Below are positions 9,618 through 21,387 of a stretch of 64,000 nt of DNA, piece after piece. Location: assembly GCA_037501455.1 (NCBI GenBank), contig CM074859.1, positions 22,325,001 to 22,389,000 on the forward strand. Reading direction: 5' to 3'. The first letter of the stretch is position 1. Every line of letters begins with the position of its first letter. The notes beneath the pieces are model-generated. The model had not been told where the DNA came from. It was given only the letters and a program-made list of their open reading frames with translations, and made no database searches. The translations under genes and the position numbers were made by a program. Source of the DNA: Lantana camara. Lineage: Eukaryota > Streptophyta > Magnoliopsida > Lamiales > Verbenaceae.

Positions 9618-10886
9618 ATGACGACCGCTAGCCCGCTTCAGTCGATCCTAAAGGAAAATAGGCTTGAAGGGTCTAACTATACTGACTGGAAAATGAATCT
9701 TGACATCGTGCTAGGTCACGAGAATCTGAAACAAGTGCTCACTGAACCTTGTTCGGGGGTACCGGAAACTACAGCCAATCAGGATATGAGAAATGCTTAT
9801 GCCAATTGGATCAAGTCCAATGATTTGGCTAGGTCTTATATCCTGGCTTCTGTCTCCAATGTTCTTAAGCATCAAATGCACGAGATGCCAACTGCTAGGA
9901 ACATGATGGATCATCTCCATCAGATGTTTGGAGGACAGAATCGAGCCGAGAGGCTCGAATTGATGAGAAGGTTGTTAGTTACTAAGATATCTGAAGGATC
10001 ACCTGTTCAGGATCATGTTATGAACATGATGGCTTGCCTGAACGAAATTGAAAGCCTTGGTGCTAAATTTGATGATCTCAGCAAACAGGATATGATCCTA
10101 TGCTCTTTGCCAAAGTCGTTCGACATATTCAGGCAAAATTATTCTATGAATAACTTGGATTTTTCTCTACCTGAATTGATCAACGAACTTAGAGTGGCAG
10201 AGGGAGTAATGAAAGCTAAGGGAAAAGTTCTCCTTGCTCAGGCATCGACTTCCACGGCTCCAAAAGCCAACAAGTGGAAAAAGGGAAAAAAAAAGGTTCC
10301 CAATCCCAAGAAAAAGGTTCAGAAGAAGAAAAGTAAACCTAGCAAAGGAAAATGTTTCCACTGCGGTGAGAATGGGCACTGGAAGAGGAATTGCCCAAAA
10401 TACTTAGCAAGTCTTCCTGCTAAGCCATCTGGACAAGGTATATCGATATCTTATTTAATAGAATTATGTTTAGTTAGAAGTCCACCAGATTCCTGGTGTG
10501 TGGACTCGGGTTTAACTAATCATATCTGCAATTCGTTGCAGGGGTTCAAGCTAACCAGAAAGCTTGAAGATGGCGAGATGCAACTACTGCTCGGGGATAA
10601 TACAAGTATATCTGTATTAGCAGTAGGGACTGTAAATTTGTATTTTGGTGATAGGGTTTTGGTACTGAAAGACACTCTATACATACCGTGTGTTCGCATA
10701 AATTTGATTTCTGTGAGTTGTTTAATAAATAATGGTTTCAATGTTTGTTTTGAACAAAATTTTACCATTAAGCAAAATAAAAGGTTTATTTGCTCTGGCA
10801 CGGTAAAAGATGGTCTTTTCTTGTTATACCACGACAAAAACCCTAATTCCGAACTTAACACTACTAAGCTTGACTTACCATCCTAA
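9618..10886 (+). CDS. gag-pol: E2 gag and protease
   Basis: The ATG at 9618 begins MTTASPLQSILKENRLEG, the typical start of a copia gag; an in-frame ATG at 9531 adds 29 leader residues and is less likely. The gag domain (NYTDWKMNLD, MFGGQNRAERLELMRRL) is followed by a Lys-rich linker and a CCHC knuckle CFHCGENGHWKRNC near residue 252. The protease has WCVDSGLTNHICNS near residue 295, with Leu where most copia proteases have Ala. A TAA at 10884-10886 stops the frame before the integrase zinc domain, and the same phase continues beyond it. Confidence 0.88.
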   Translation: MTTASPLQSILKENRLEGSNYTDWKMNLDIVLGHENLKQVLTEPCSGVPETTANQDMRNAYANWIKSNDLARSYILASVSNVLKHQMHEMPTARNMMDHLHQMFGGQNRAERLELMRRLLVTKISEGSPVQDHVMNMMACLNEIESLGAKFDDLSKQDMILCSLPKSFDIFRQNYSMNNLDFSLPELINELRVAEGVMKAKGKVLLAQASTSTAPKANKWKKGKKKVPNPKKKVQKKKSKPSKGKCFHCGENGHWKRNCPKYLASLPAKPSGQGISISYLIELCLVRSPPDSWCVDSGLTNHICNSLQGFKLTRKLEDGEMQLLLGDNTSISVLAVGTVNLYFGDRVLVLKDTLYIPCVRINLISVSCLINNGFNVCFEQNFTIKQNKRFICSGTVKDGLFLLYHDKNPNSELNTTKLDLPS

Positions 10887-11219
10887 AGAAAAACTCCTAT
10901 GCCTAACGAGGCGTACAAGTGGCATTTACGTCTTGGTCATATTAATCCAAAAAGGATCCAAAGATTAATTTCAGAAGAATTGTTTAGTCCCTTGGACTTA
11001 ACAGAACTACCAGTCTATGAATCCTGCGTGGAAGGTAAAATGACCAAGAGATCTTTTAAATCTAAAGGTAATCGAGCCATAGAATTGCTTGAGTTAATTC
11101 ATACGGATGTGTGTGGTCCTATGAGTATTCAAGCAAGAGGAGGTTTTGAGTATTTCATCACTTTTACGGATGATTACTCCAGATACGGATACGTTTATTT
11201 GATGAGATATAAGTCTTAA
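10887..11219 (+). CDS. pol: E2 GAG-pre-integrase and integrase N-terminus
   Basis: This continues the preceding frame. It contains the zinc-binding GAG-pre-integrase segment (KWHLRLGHINPKRIQRL, then ESCVEGKM, where the second Cys of the usual CxxC is replaced by Val-Glu) and the first catalytic Asp of integrase (LIHTDVCGPMS). TAA at 11217-11219 interrupts it within the integrase core. Confidence 0.82.
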   Translation, partial: RKTPMPNEAYKWHLRLGHINPKRIQRLISEELFSPLDLTELPVYESCVEGKMTKRSFKSKGNRAIELLELIHTDVCGPMSIQARGGFEYFITFTDDYSRYGYVYLMRYKS

Positions 11220-12188
11220 TCTTTTGAAAAGTTCAAAGAATTCAAGGCTGAAGTTGAAAATCAAACTGGAAAACATATCAAAGCACTTCGATCAGATCGT
11301 GGTGGTGAGTATCTGTCTACGGAGTTTCTAGAATTTTTCACTGCAAATGGGATTAGATCTCAACTATCTGCACCGGGTACACCCCAACAGAACGGTGTTG
11401 CAGAAAGGAGAAATAGAACTCTAATGGAAATGGTAAGATCTGTGATGAGTCATGCTACCTTACCAAGTTCGTTTTGGAGCTTTGCACTCGAAACGGCGGC
11501 ACACATATTAAACCTTGTTCCATCCAAGTCGGTTCCTAAAACACCAATGGAATTGTGGCGAGGGCGAAAGCCCAGTGTCTCCTATCTTCGGATATGGGGA
11601 ACCCCAGCTTATGTGTTAAGGAAGGATCCTGACAAGTTGGAATCAAGAATTGAGCTTTACTTGTTCATAGGTTATCCTAAAGGAACAAGAGGTGGTATAT
11701 TTTACGATCCGAGAGATCACAAAGTGTTTGTGAGCACTAATGCTAAATATCTCGAGGATGACTTTGTAAATGACCACAAGGGTAGAAGCAAAATTGTGTT
11801 AGAAGAAATGACAACATCAGATTTTGAATTCCAAGAACCCATAGTAACTGAAAATGTGTTAGATACATATTATGTACCAGATATAACATATGATGTAAGG
11901 ACGAGTATACAGCAGCCTCGTCGTAGTGGGAGGATTATCAGGGCACCTGACAGATACCTAGGATTAACCCAAGTGGTTGAATCTGAAGTATCTGATCCTG
12001 TCACATATGATGAAGTTATAAAGGATATAGACGCTGACCGTTGGGTCAGAGCCATGGAATCTGAATTAGATTCAATGTATTCCAATAAAGTTTGGGAACT
12101 TGTAGAGGCGCCTGAGGGCATTAAACCTATTGGATGCAAATGGGTCTACAAAAAAAAGAAAAAAAAAGGGAGTGGACAGAAAGGTTGA
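11220..12188 (+). CDS. pol: E2 integrase core to reverse transcriptase N-terminus
   Basis: Same phase as the previous segment. The second Asp lies in ALRSDRGGEYL and the Glu in QQNGVAERRNRTLMEM. It continues through the integrase C-terminal region (RIWGTPAYVLRKD) to the start of RT (AMESELDSMYSNKVWELVE, then CKWVYK). The phase is lost in two neighbouring A-runs, 12150-12157 and 12159-12167, which produce an artefactual poly-Lys tail. Confidence 0.83.
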   Translation, partial: SFEKFKEFKAEVENQTGKHIKALRSDRGGEYLSTEFLEFFTANGIRSQLSAPGTPQQNGVAERRNRTLMEMVRSVMSHATLPSSFWSFALETAAHILNLVPSKSVPKTPMELWRGRKPSVSYLRIWGTPAYVLRKDPDKLESRIELYLFIGYPKGTRGGIFYDPRDHKVFVSTNAKYLEDDFVNDHKGRSKIVLEEMTTSDFEFQEPIVTENVLDTYYVPDITYDVRTSIQQPRRSGRIIRAPDRYLGLTQVVESEVSDPVTYDEVIKDIDADRWVRAMESELDSMYSNKVWELVEAPEGIKPIGCKWVYKKKKKKGSGQKG

Positions 12189-13044
12189 GACCTTCAAAGC
12201 AAGGCTTGTGGCAAAGGATTATACCCAGAAAGAAGGTATCGATTATGACGAAACTTTCTCGCCTGTAGCAATGCTTAAGTCCATAAGAATTCTCCTATCC
12301 ATTGCTGCTCATTTTGATTATGAGATTTGGCAAATAGATGTAAAGATTGTCTTCTTGAACGGGTACCTTCAAGAAGAAATATATATGGCTCAACCTAAAG
12401 GCTTTATGGCCAGAAATCAGGAGCATATGGTATGCAAGCTTGATAGATCAATTTATGGTCTTAAGCAAGCGTCTAGATCACGGAACATCAGATTTAATGA
12501 AGCAATTAAATCCTTTGGATTTATACAATTGCCTGATGAACCATGTGTGTACAAGAGACATCATGATAGTGTTGTAGCATTTTTAGTTTTATACGTGGAC
12601 GATATTCTGCTCATTGGGAATGACATAGGAATATTGTCAGCAGTTAAGATTTGGTTGTCAAATCAGTATGACATGAAAGACCTAGGTGAAGCCAGTTATA
12701 TTCTAGGGATCAGACTTTATCGTGATCATAAGAATAAAAGGATTGGTTTATCACAAGCAACATATATAGATAAGATGCTGGCAAGATATAATATGGCTAA
12801 CTCCAAGAAAGGATCGTTACCTTTCAGAAATGGAGTTCATCTGTCTCGGGATCAGTGTCCTAAGAACCCAGAAGAGACAGAAAAAATGAAAGATATTCCG
12901 TATGCTTCGGCAGTCGGAAGCCTCATGTATGCCATGTTATGTACTAGGCCAGATATCTGTTATGCTGTAGGTCTAGTCAGCAGATATCAGTCAAACCCTA
13001 GACCCCAACACTGGATAGCTGTAAAGCATATATTAAAGACTTGA
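12130..13044 (+). CDS. pol: E2 reverse transcriptase
   Basis: Genuine coding starts just after the A-runs (from about 12168). It contains FKARLVAKDYTQKEGIDYDE, the IWQIDVKIVFLNG block (the usual Asp-Ala-Asn reads as Asp-Val-Lys), IYGLKQASR, the active site VLYVDDILLIGND, and the connection domain with DLGEASYILGIRLYRD and LMYAMLCTRPDICYAV. The frame breaks again at 13042-13044, just before RNase H. Confidence 0.88.
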   Translation: MDANGSTKKRKKKGVDRKVETFKARLVAKDYTQKEGIDYDETFSPVAMLKSIRILLSIAAHFDYEIWQIDVKIVFLNGYLQEEIYMAQPKGFMARNQEHMVCKLDRSIYGLKQASRSRNIRFNEAIKSFGFIQLPDEPCVYKRHHDSVVAFLVLYVDDILLIGNDIGILSAVKIWLSNQYDMKDLGEASYILGIRLYRDHKNKRIGLSQATYIDKMLARYNMANSKKGSLPFRNGVHLSRDQCPKNPEETEKMKDIPYASAVGSLMYAMLCTRPDICYAVGLVSRYQSNPRPQHWIAVKHILKT

Positions 13045-13535
13045 GAAGGACTTGGGATTATATGCTTGTCTATCACAGTGATGAACTCATTCTTATTGGG
13101 TACATAGATGCAGATTTTCAATCTGATTTGGATTCTAGGTGTTCGACGTCTGGATACGTGTTTACTCTAAAAGGAGCAGCCTTAAGTTGGAGGAGTATTA
13201 AGCAAACTTGCATTGCTGACTCCACCATGGAAGCCGAATACGTGGCAGCTTCAGAAGAAGCCAAAGAAGCGTATTGGTTTCGAAATGTCCTAATGGATAT
13301 AGAAGTCTTCAAGGATGGACTTACACCGATCACATTATAGTGTGACAATATCGGAGCGGTGGCCAACTCCAAGTTTCACATTATACGAGATGATGTGGAA
13401 CGTGGAGAAGTGGTAGTAGTAAAAATTGGCTCAGTAAACAATCTGACAGATTCCTTCACTAAGACTTTGGCGCAAAAGAGTTTTGACACTCATGTAGAAG
13501 GGATGGGCCTTAGATGTGTAGCCAATTGGATTTAG
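13041..13535 (+). CDS. pol: E2 RNase H
   Basis: RNase H motifs YIDADFQSDLDSRCSTSGY and TMEAEYVAASEEAKEA give the catalytic acidic residues. A TAG at 13338-13340 interrupts the frame, which then continues to the natural end TAG at 13533-13535 (ending GLRCVANWI). The end lies 14 bp before the 3' LTR. Confidence 0.82.
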
Positions 13536-13549
13536 GGCAAGTGGGAGTT
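13536..13549 (+). other. E2 polypurine tract
   Basis: GGGCAAGTGGGAG directly precedes the 3' LTR, the usual AAGTGGGAG type of copia elements. It primes plus-strand synthesis. Confidence 0.75.
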
Positions 13550-14583
13550 TGTTGGGATTAATGCCCTGAAAATCTAATTATATTGTAAATATTTTGGATT
13601 AATAAAACTGAAAATATAGCAAGTTATGAGTATTTTACAAATTTAATAATTAATGACGTGTGATGGTATTTTTATATGAAATGTGTTTCATAGGAAAAGA
13701 CTTTAAATACCAAAAATCACGTGTCATTAAAGTTCTAGTCGGTATAATAAGAAAATGTTCTTATCAAGACTATAATGTGTTATATAAGATGATTAGTCTT
13801 TCGTCATAGGGAAATGGAGTTTCCGATTATGACACATTGATGATTTTCAATGAGATTAGAAACATCGAACTGGACCACTGAGATTGTTCATTTTATACTG
13901 CTATCTAAAATGAACAAAATCTTGGAAGCATTAGACTCTTAATCCTTGCAGTGTTTCTACTTTAGGCATGTAGTGTTAATCACTGTGATGTACTTAGAAG
14001 TGAGGTCTCGGTAACGGGTGGCCAAAATACTTTGTACGTTCGGTGATTGCATGAAATGTGCTAAAGAGAAATATTGATCGAGGAATTTGTAGCCTTGCTG
14101 GAAGGTTAAAGATATCCCTGAAATAGATTCGCAAAAGTTTGAATTAAAACTTTGGCCAAAGTACTTCGTGTGTGCGTCGCCGATGTTGTATGTTGAATGT
14201 GTTTTACATACAGGGATTTTGGACTTAAGGCAAATCAAGAAATTTCGAGAAATTCGTGAATAATTTAATTAATTTTAGAGTTCAACAATGTTTATTTAGT
14301 GGAATTAAATATTGTTAAACGGTAATCAATTATTATCATGGGATGATAATAGATTGACCCATTTGGAGCTAAAATTAATTAGTCCTGCAGGTCCCCTCGC
14401 AAGCCCCAACGAAGATCAAAGAGAAAATATTAAAAGGAGAGAGAAATGATTTTTCAAAGTGTTTGAAACTAGCCAAGGAATTTATTTTGAAAATAAATTA
14501 AATTCCAAAGAGTTGAAAATGCCTAGAATTTTATTTTGGAGAAAATAAAATTTTTCTGAAAAAAAAAAAGAAGGTTTTTTTAT

Positions 14584-14932
14584 GACGTGGCAGCTGAGGT
14601 GTCACGCCACGTCAGTGGACCAGGCGCCATGTGGTGCTGACAGGGCACCATGTGGCATGTCGCGTGGATGGCCATGATCACGCCAACGCATGTAGACCAG
14701 TGGTCCAGATTGAATCTGGACGAATGGGTCAGTATGCGGGTCGGATACCGGGTTCGGACATTGACCGACCCGGACACGTGGCACAACAGAAGCTTGCCAC
14801 GTAGAAAATGTCAGACCGACTGAACCGAGCGGTTCACTGCCAAACCGGTCCAAGAGTTGGACTGTCGGACACGTGGCAGCTGCTTGTGGCAGCGTGCCTC
14901 TCACACGCGCCAAGCACACAGCGCCACGTGGG
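14584..14932 (+). promoter_or_regulatory. ABRE/G-box-like ACGTGGC cluster in the E2 LTR
   Basis: Six ACGT-core motifs of ACGTGGC/GCCACGT type lie at 14584-14591, 14606-14613, 14775-14782, 14796-14802, 14870-14877 and 14923-14932, in both orientations, 150-500 bp upstream of the TATA box. ACGTGGC is the core of the ABA-responsive element bound by bZIP factors. Function is inferred only from motif and position. Confidence 0.6.
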
Positions 14933-15082
14933 CGGCGCGTGCGGGCCTCCAAACCGCGCGTGGTCGGCGGCGTAAGGCGTACGGTTTCTTGGGCTTCACG
15001 ATGATATGCTGTGATTGGTTGTCCGAACTTAGGAACTACGTTTAAAATGCAAAAAATACCGCTGCTGCCCTCAATTCTTGGC

Positions 15083-15090
15083 TATAAATA
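15083..15090 (+). promoter_or_regulatory. TATA box of the E2 LTR
   Basis: TATAAATA in GGCTATAAATAGAAGC, the best core-promoter match in this LTR. Transcription would be expected to start about 30 bp downstream. Confidence 0.65.
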
Positions 15091-15669
15091 GAAGCTTGGT
15101 TATTTCATTTGTTCATTCAACAATTTCAGCTTCTTTTGTTCAGTCTAAAAGCTGTCCCGAGACACTCTCTCTCTTATAACTAATTAATCCTTAATTAAGG
15201 ATTAATTATTTACTTAATTAGGTGGTTATATATATAATACACTTAATTATTAGAAAATAGGGATTTTCTGAAATTAGAAAAAAAGGTTTTTCTAGAAAAA
15301 TATTTTCTCAAAGTATTTAGCGAAATACTGCCGGAGCCCACACTCCAAAATCTTAATCAGGGATATTGCGGGGAAGCTCTGCCGGTTTCACGAGAAAATA
15401 TCCAGGTGCCGAAAAAATGCCGTTGATAGCCAATTTTGCAGTACGACAATACCGTTATGCTGTCGAAATTAATATTTGCATATTGTGATTATATGCTAGA
15501 TGATTTAAAATTATGTTATCGATGCCTATATATATTAGAGTTATGCTGCCCGATTTTTTCCGCTACTTTATTAAAATTTTTTGGAAATATTTTGATAACG
15601 AGGTTATGGCAAAAAATTTTGTAATATTCCGCTATACCGTCACTCTGTCTCGGGCCCGCCACACCAACA

Positions 15670-16066
15670 ATATGATCTCTTCTTGCTACTTTTATAATAT
15701 GCATGCATTGATAACATGTCGTAATATATGTTACCCCGTATGATATGAATTTATGATTGATTTTAGATGCTCGTTTTCACTTCATGCTCTCATGTGCTCT
15801 TGTGTGACTTGACTGTTTTCTAATATGCATTATGAACTAGAACTTCATTTATTCGTTTAATAAGCTATTCCTTTATCTCTTTTATGACTTAAGTGCTTTG
15901 CTAACATGATAATTCATGTGTTATCTTCAAAATATTGCATTTATGGATTCGTTTAATATGAAATACGTGAAATGTGAACTCATATGCCTTAAGTGTTGCA
16001 TTCCATTTGCATTATATGCATCATATGCATTTACCAAGCATCTATTTGGTACATTTTGAATCTAAG
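15670..16066 (+). mobile_element. fragment 1 of an old plus-strand LTR (F)
   Basis: No ORF. By position this is the left piece of the diverged chromovirus-type LTR whose recognisable end is at 24875-26080. E2 on the left and a solo LTR on the right cut it. Similarity to the intact LTRs is weak here. Confidence 0.4.
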
Positions 16067-18617
16067 TGTAGCACCTTATACTCCCAGGTGCCATATCCCC
16101 CGCACTATAGGTCGATCCACATACGAAATGGGTAATCCGTATATGAACCAACCTATAGCGAATGGGTGACAATAAAATAAATCAAATAGCTAGGCGGGAC
16201 TAAACCCCAAACCACGATAATCAATGCATAATAACATAAACGAAAACATACGTAAACATGTCACTAATCAGGCATGGTTTAAATGTATACAATTTCTCCG
16301 AAATACCTTAACAGATAACAATAATAATAATTCATATGCAATAATAACTAAATGAACCGTGCTCGACTCGAATGCAAAAACTAGACTCGACTCAATTCCC
16401 GCCTAGCACGCACCTGCAACAACCTGAAAGGTGGAGGTGTCAGTCTATGAAAGACTGAGTGAGGGGCATAAATAAATATTAACGCAGATAACATGCAAAG
16501 TTATAATCTCTGGTAAAGTTTTATAACTGAAAACAATGTAAGTTCAAAACACAATACACATCGCCCGAGATTACAACTATCAAGTTTAACACGTTAATCA
16601 CTTTTCAATCAATCAATCAGTGGCCCTGGCGAGGGGCTTGCATGATCTCCAACCAAACTCCGACAGTGTACAATGATTATGTTTCCAATTGATTAGGTTA
16701 TCACACAAATATTTACAGTGCACACGATCAATAACACGAACTCCTTCTTTCTCCAATGATGGTGGGTTTGCAAGGCCCGAACCACCCACGGTAACACCAT
16801 GTACGTCGAGAACATGAATCCCGCGCATGGGACTCCTTCCTCCACCAAACCTCCTGGTGGAGTCAGGGTTCATCCCCACAGTAAGAGAGGAGTGTAAGAG
16901 TTTCCCGTCAGCCCATGTTTTCCCGGTTGGCTCAAACACTAGCTCTCGGGCCCACAGTGTACGATACACGGTAACTCGCCAAAACATGGTCACGGTTCAA
17001 TCACGGTAACACGATACACGACTTGCTTTCAATGAACACGGTTTACTTTCAATCACTTGAGAGTTTAGAAACGATTATAGATATATATGTATACCGTTTG
17101 ACCCAAAACTCCACTTAAAGGTTATACGGGTTCTAAATAACTAGCAATTAAACCTCACCTGATAGGCGACACGACGACTCAAGGATGTATGGACGTGCTC
17201 GTTGATCACAATCTTTGCCATGGAGAAGAATTGGACAAGAAAAGGAAACATTGTGCACTCATGAGACATGACTCAATAATGATACCAAATATGGCGCACG
17301 ACGTAATCATGTAACGAGATGACGTGCACTAACAAATGTAGCATGTAATAATCATATTCTTGCATGAAATGGATCATATTATAACATGTATAGGTCATTA
17401 AGGGTTTAGAAAAGAATTGGAAAATCTCAATTTTATGCAGAAACATTTCTGCCTCTCCAGGGGCATGGGAACGGCCATTCTGGCCCTTAGTTCAAAACGG
17501 GAAGGGCCGTTGCCAGCTCCCCGAACTGTTCCCCGAAAATGGGAATGGTCGTTCCGGCTGTAAGCTAAAATGGGAAGCGCCGTTCCCGGTTACGCAGGCT
17601 GCCATTTTCAAAAGGGTGGGAACGGCCGTTCCCAAAATGAACTGGAACGGAAAGGGCCGTTCCCGCCATGCAGAAGATGCAGAAAACGGGGCAGAAACAG
17701 GGGATGCTTTCGGATCACCACAAAACCCATCAAATACTATTAAAACTTCTTCCAAATGCGATAAAACAAGAAGGAAACATGCTAGCATACTTAAAGTGCA
17801 ATAAAATCCAACATAAACACTTGTTTCATGCTTCGATTCTCAAGAATCATCAATATTAAACCATATATCATTTCATCAACTAAGTCCATGAACTTCAAGA
17901 CTTCATGCATAAATTCAAGCTAAAAGCTTAGGACCATACTCCTACCAATTAAATCACAAGTTATTCAATCAAAACCATAACCCTAGCTTCATATATTCAA
18001 TTCACGAATTCCTATAAATATGAGCATATCTACCTTGAATGGAAAAGAGATGAAGAAGTGATGATGATGATGCTCCAAGGTTCATAATTCCTCCAAAATT
18101 TTAGCTTGAAATGATGAAATCTCTCTTCTCTTTCTTGGAGGTTTTGGATCGGCAAAGTAAGGAAACAAAGTATGTATGATATAGAGAATGGAAGAGAAAA
18201 GAAGCTTATTACGTGATTTATCTCCTCAATGTTGAAAAAATATTCAAATTGCAATTTAATCCTCCAAGTTTTATAAGTTATGCAATTAAGTATAAAAAGT
18301 TTGGAAAATGATCAATTAGGTCCAAGAAATAATCATGCAATTTGGCCCTCACATTTAAATAAATGCCAATTAAAGACACTTAAGAAATTAAGACACGTTT
18401 GATAATTAATTCACGTAACAATTGAATCCAATTTATAAGATATTTCTCAAGTTGACAAGTATTTCACATATTTTCACGTAAACATATTGGAATAAAATTT
18501 ATAAAATTACTATAACACATATAAGTTGAATAAATAAAAATAATATATTAAAATCCTAACTCTCGAAAACTCACACGTGTCGTGCGTACCTGAATACTCG
18601 AAAATTGGGGCGTTACA
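16067..18617 (-). mobile_element. solo LTR of the chromovirus-type family (copy A1)
   Basis: A 2551-bp sequence running from TGTAGCACC to GGGCGTTACA on the plus strand, so the LTR sense strand is minus. It is flanked by a perfect 5-bp duplication, ctaag, at 16062-16066 and 18618-18622, with no internal region: a product of LTR-LTR recombination. It shares the full layout of the LTRs of element B, including the palindromic array at 17466-17672. Confidence 0.9.
17466..17672. repeat. array of GGGAACGGCCGTTCCC-type palindromes
   Basis: About six variants of a GC-rich inverted motif occur in some 200 bp, with one perfect 16-bp palindrome at 17618-17633. Variants include GGGAAGGGCCGTTGCC and GGGAATGGTCGTTCC. 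The surrounding LTR is AT-rich. Confidence 0.75.
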
Positions 18618-18816
18618 CTAAGAGTATCCTTTGTTGTTTCGTTTGTTTAGAGTTTGGTCCCGTGGGTATTGAGGAGATCCCGTAGGCGTTCGTTTGGGTC
18701 TGTTTTATATCCTTTTGCTCCATTACGTTGGAAAGGTGAGGTTTTCTTCCTTTTAGATAATATGACCTACCACCCTATATGTTTTGACGCCCGCATGCGA
18801 ACTATGTATATTGTAT
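18618..18816 (+). mobile_element. fragment 2 of old plus-strand LTR (F)
   Basis: A short piece between two insertions. GGAAAGGTGAGGTTTT (18730-18746) is the complement of the conserved AAACCTCACCT block of the LTR family, which fixes identity and orientation. Confidence 0.5.
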
Positions 18817-21369
18817 TGTAGCACCCTATACGCCTGGATGCCACAAACCCCGCACTATAGGTTGATCCATATAGGAAACGGGTAATCCCTACATGAACCA
18901 ACTTATAGCGAACGGGTGACAAGAAAATAAATCAACTAGCTAGGCGGGACTAACTCCAAACCAATTAACCCAATACATGAGAAATAAAACGGAAGTGGGT
19001 TATACTATCGAGCAATTAACAAGTAAACCATATTCTAAACTCACATATCAATAAATTATCATCTCCCAAAATACATAACACGTGATACTAACGTCAAAGG
19101 TAACAATACATGAAAGTTTAGTGTGCTAGACTCGAATAAAAGACAGGACACGACTCTAACTCCCGCCTAGCACGCACCTGCAAAACACTGAAAGGTCGAG
19201 GCGTCAGTCTATGGAAGACTGAGTGAGGGGCATAATTAAATATTAGCACAGATAACATGCAAGTTATAACCTCGGGTAAGGTTTTATAAATGAAAACAAT
19301 ATAAGTTCAAATACCATGCACTTTGCCCGAGATTACAACTGTCAAGTTTAACACGTTAATCACTTTTCACTCAATTAATCAGTGGCCCTGGCGAGGGGCG
19401 TGCATGATCTCCAACCAAACTCCGACTGTGTACAATGATTATGTTTCCAATTAATTAGATTATCACACAAATATTTACACTGCACACGATCAATAACACG
19501 AACTCCTTCTTCCTCCAATGATGGTGGGTTTGCAAGGCCCGAACCATCCACGGTAACACAGTGTATGTCGGGAACATGACTCCCACGTACATGACTCCTT
19601 CCTCCACCAAACCTCCAGGTGGATTCAGGGTTCATCCCCACGGTAAGAGGGGAGTGTAAGAGTTACTCGTCAGCCCATGCTTTCCCGGTTGGCTCAAACA
19701 CTAGCCCTCGGGCCCATAGTGAACAATACACGGTAACTCGCCAAAACACGGTCACGGTTCAATCACGGTAACACGGTACACGGCTTGTAACACAGTACAC
19801 GACTTGTTTATAAATCATTTGAGGGTTTTTGGAAAGATTATAGATACGTATATATATTTTGGCCAAAAGTTCACGTAAGGGTTATACGGGTTCTAGGTAG
19901 CTAGCAATAAAACCTCACCTGTACCGACAAAATAAAGTGAATGACACGACCTAAGAAGCCCACTCCTCGTCACCAGGAAGCTGGTCTGTCCAATAAAGAT
20001 AAGTACACGTGAGACACGACTCAAAATGGACCAATTATGACGAAAGGCAAAAATGCTACGAGATGACATGTATTAATAAATGTAGCATGAGATAATCATA
20101 TTAGTGCATGACATTGATCATATAATAGCATGTTGGTGTCAATTAAGGGTAAAGGAAAGAAATTGGAAATCTTAGTTTTATACAGAAACTTTCTGCCTCT
20201 CCAGGGGCCTGGGAACGGCCGTTCCGGACTTTATTTCAAAACGGGAAGGGCCGTTCCCGGCTCCCCGAAACTGTGCCCCAAAGATGGGAACTACCGTTCC
20301 GGCTGCAAGCCAAAATAGGAAGGGTCGTTCCCGTTTTCGCCAGCACACACTCACACTCAAACATGGGAACGGCCGTTCCCAATTACAAAAAGAACGGGAA
20401 GGGCCGTTCCCGTTATGCAGGAAATGCAGAAACAGAGTAGCAGAATAGAGCATGCACGAACCAACCTTAAAACTCGTCAAAATCATTATAATTCAAGCTT
20501 TAAATGTAGAATTCCATGAAATAAACATATATTCATGCTTAGGGTACCATAAAACTAATATAAACACATAAATCATGCCTGGATCATCAAGATTTCTCAC
20601 TTTCAAGCTCATATACCACTCCTCATACGAACCCAAATTTTCCAAGAATTCATGCATCAATTCAAGGTATAATCATGTATTCATGTTGCTAGCAACTAGA
20701 AATCAAGCAATTCAATGGATTCATGAACCCTAGCTCCACAAATCATAAAATATCAATCATATACCTTAAATGAAAAGAGTGAGAGAAAGAAGATGGAAAT
20801 GGATGATTGAGCTCCAAAATAGGTAAATTCCTTGGAAAATTTGATTAAATTCAATGAAATCTCTTTCTCCTTTTCTTCTTAGATGAACCGAGAGCCACAA
20901 GGAAGCAAAGTTTTGGAAGATTTGGATGAAAATGGAAAATGGAAGAATGAAGTTGCATATAACATGATTCATCATTTTGAATTTGATGAAAGTCCTTAAA
21001 TTGCACTTAAGTCCCTAAAGTGTGTAAGTTATGCAATCAAGGATGAAAAGGTTGGAAAATGATCAATTTGGTCCCAGAAGTTTTCATACAATTTGGTCCT
21101 TACATTTAAATAAATGATCATTTAGCGACAAATAGACAATTAAATCACGTTCGGCAATTATTTAACGTAACAAACATTTCCAAGTCATGCAATAATTCTC
21201 AAATTGTCACGAATTTCATATATTTTCAAGTGAACGTGTTGAAATATAATTCATAGATTTTTCACGAAATGTAAGAATTTATTAAACGAAAGAATTAAAA
21301 TAAATCCTAACTCTAAAAAAACCCACACGTGCCATGCGTAACTGAAGACCCGAAAATCGAGGCGTTACA
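18817..21369 (-). repeat. element B 3' LTR
   Basis: A 2553-bp LTR with TGTA/TACA ends on the plus strand. It matches 22346-24874 along its whole length with scattered substitutions and small indels. Palindromic array at 20205-20418. Confidence 0.88.
20205..20418. repeat. array of GGGAACGGCCGTTCCC-type palindromes
   Basis: Motif units alternate GGGAACGGCCGTTCC and GGGAAGGGCCGTTCCC, with a perfect 16-bp palindrome at 20365-20380. Same relative place as in the solo LTR at 16067-18617. Confidence 0.78.
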
Positions 21370-21387
21370 ATTCTCTCCCCTTTAAGA

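Larger units (their letters stand above)
8590..15669 (+). mobile_element. E2: Ty1/copia retrotransposon, 5' LTR not in window
   Basis: Order on the plus strand: about 1 kb of non-coding leader, gag, protease, integrase, reverse transcriptase, RNase H, purine tract, 3' LTR. Integrase before reverse transcriptase defines the copia order. No copy of the 3' LTR sequence is present upstream of gag. The left end abuts the LTR of E1, so the simplest reading is that E1 inserted in the leader and the 5' LTR lies outside the window. The coding frame carries three in-frame stops (10884-10886, 11217-11219, 13338-13340) and two frameshifts (A-runs at 12150-12167; near 13041), so it is not autonomous. Confidence 0.85.
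13550..15669 (+). repeat. E2 3' LTR
   Basis: The 2120-bp LTR starts TGTTGG and ends CCAACA, a 6-bp terminal inverted repeat, and follows the purine tract directly. It contains an ACGT-motif cluster at 14584-14932 and a TATAAATA box at 15083-15090. The five bases after it are atatg. The 5' partner lies outside the window. Confidence 0.8.

Noticed and set aside
14602..15045. Frames of 60-116 residues in the GC-rich part of the E2 LTR
   Set aside because: They arise from GC-rich promoter sequence with ACGT motifs, not from a gene; no conserved motif.
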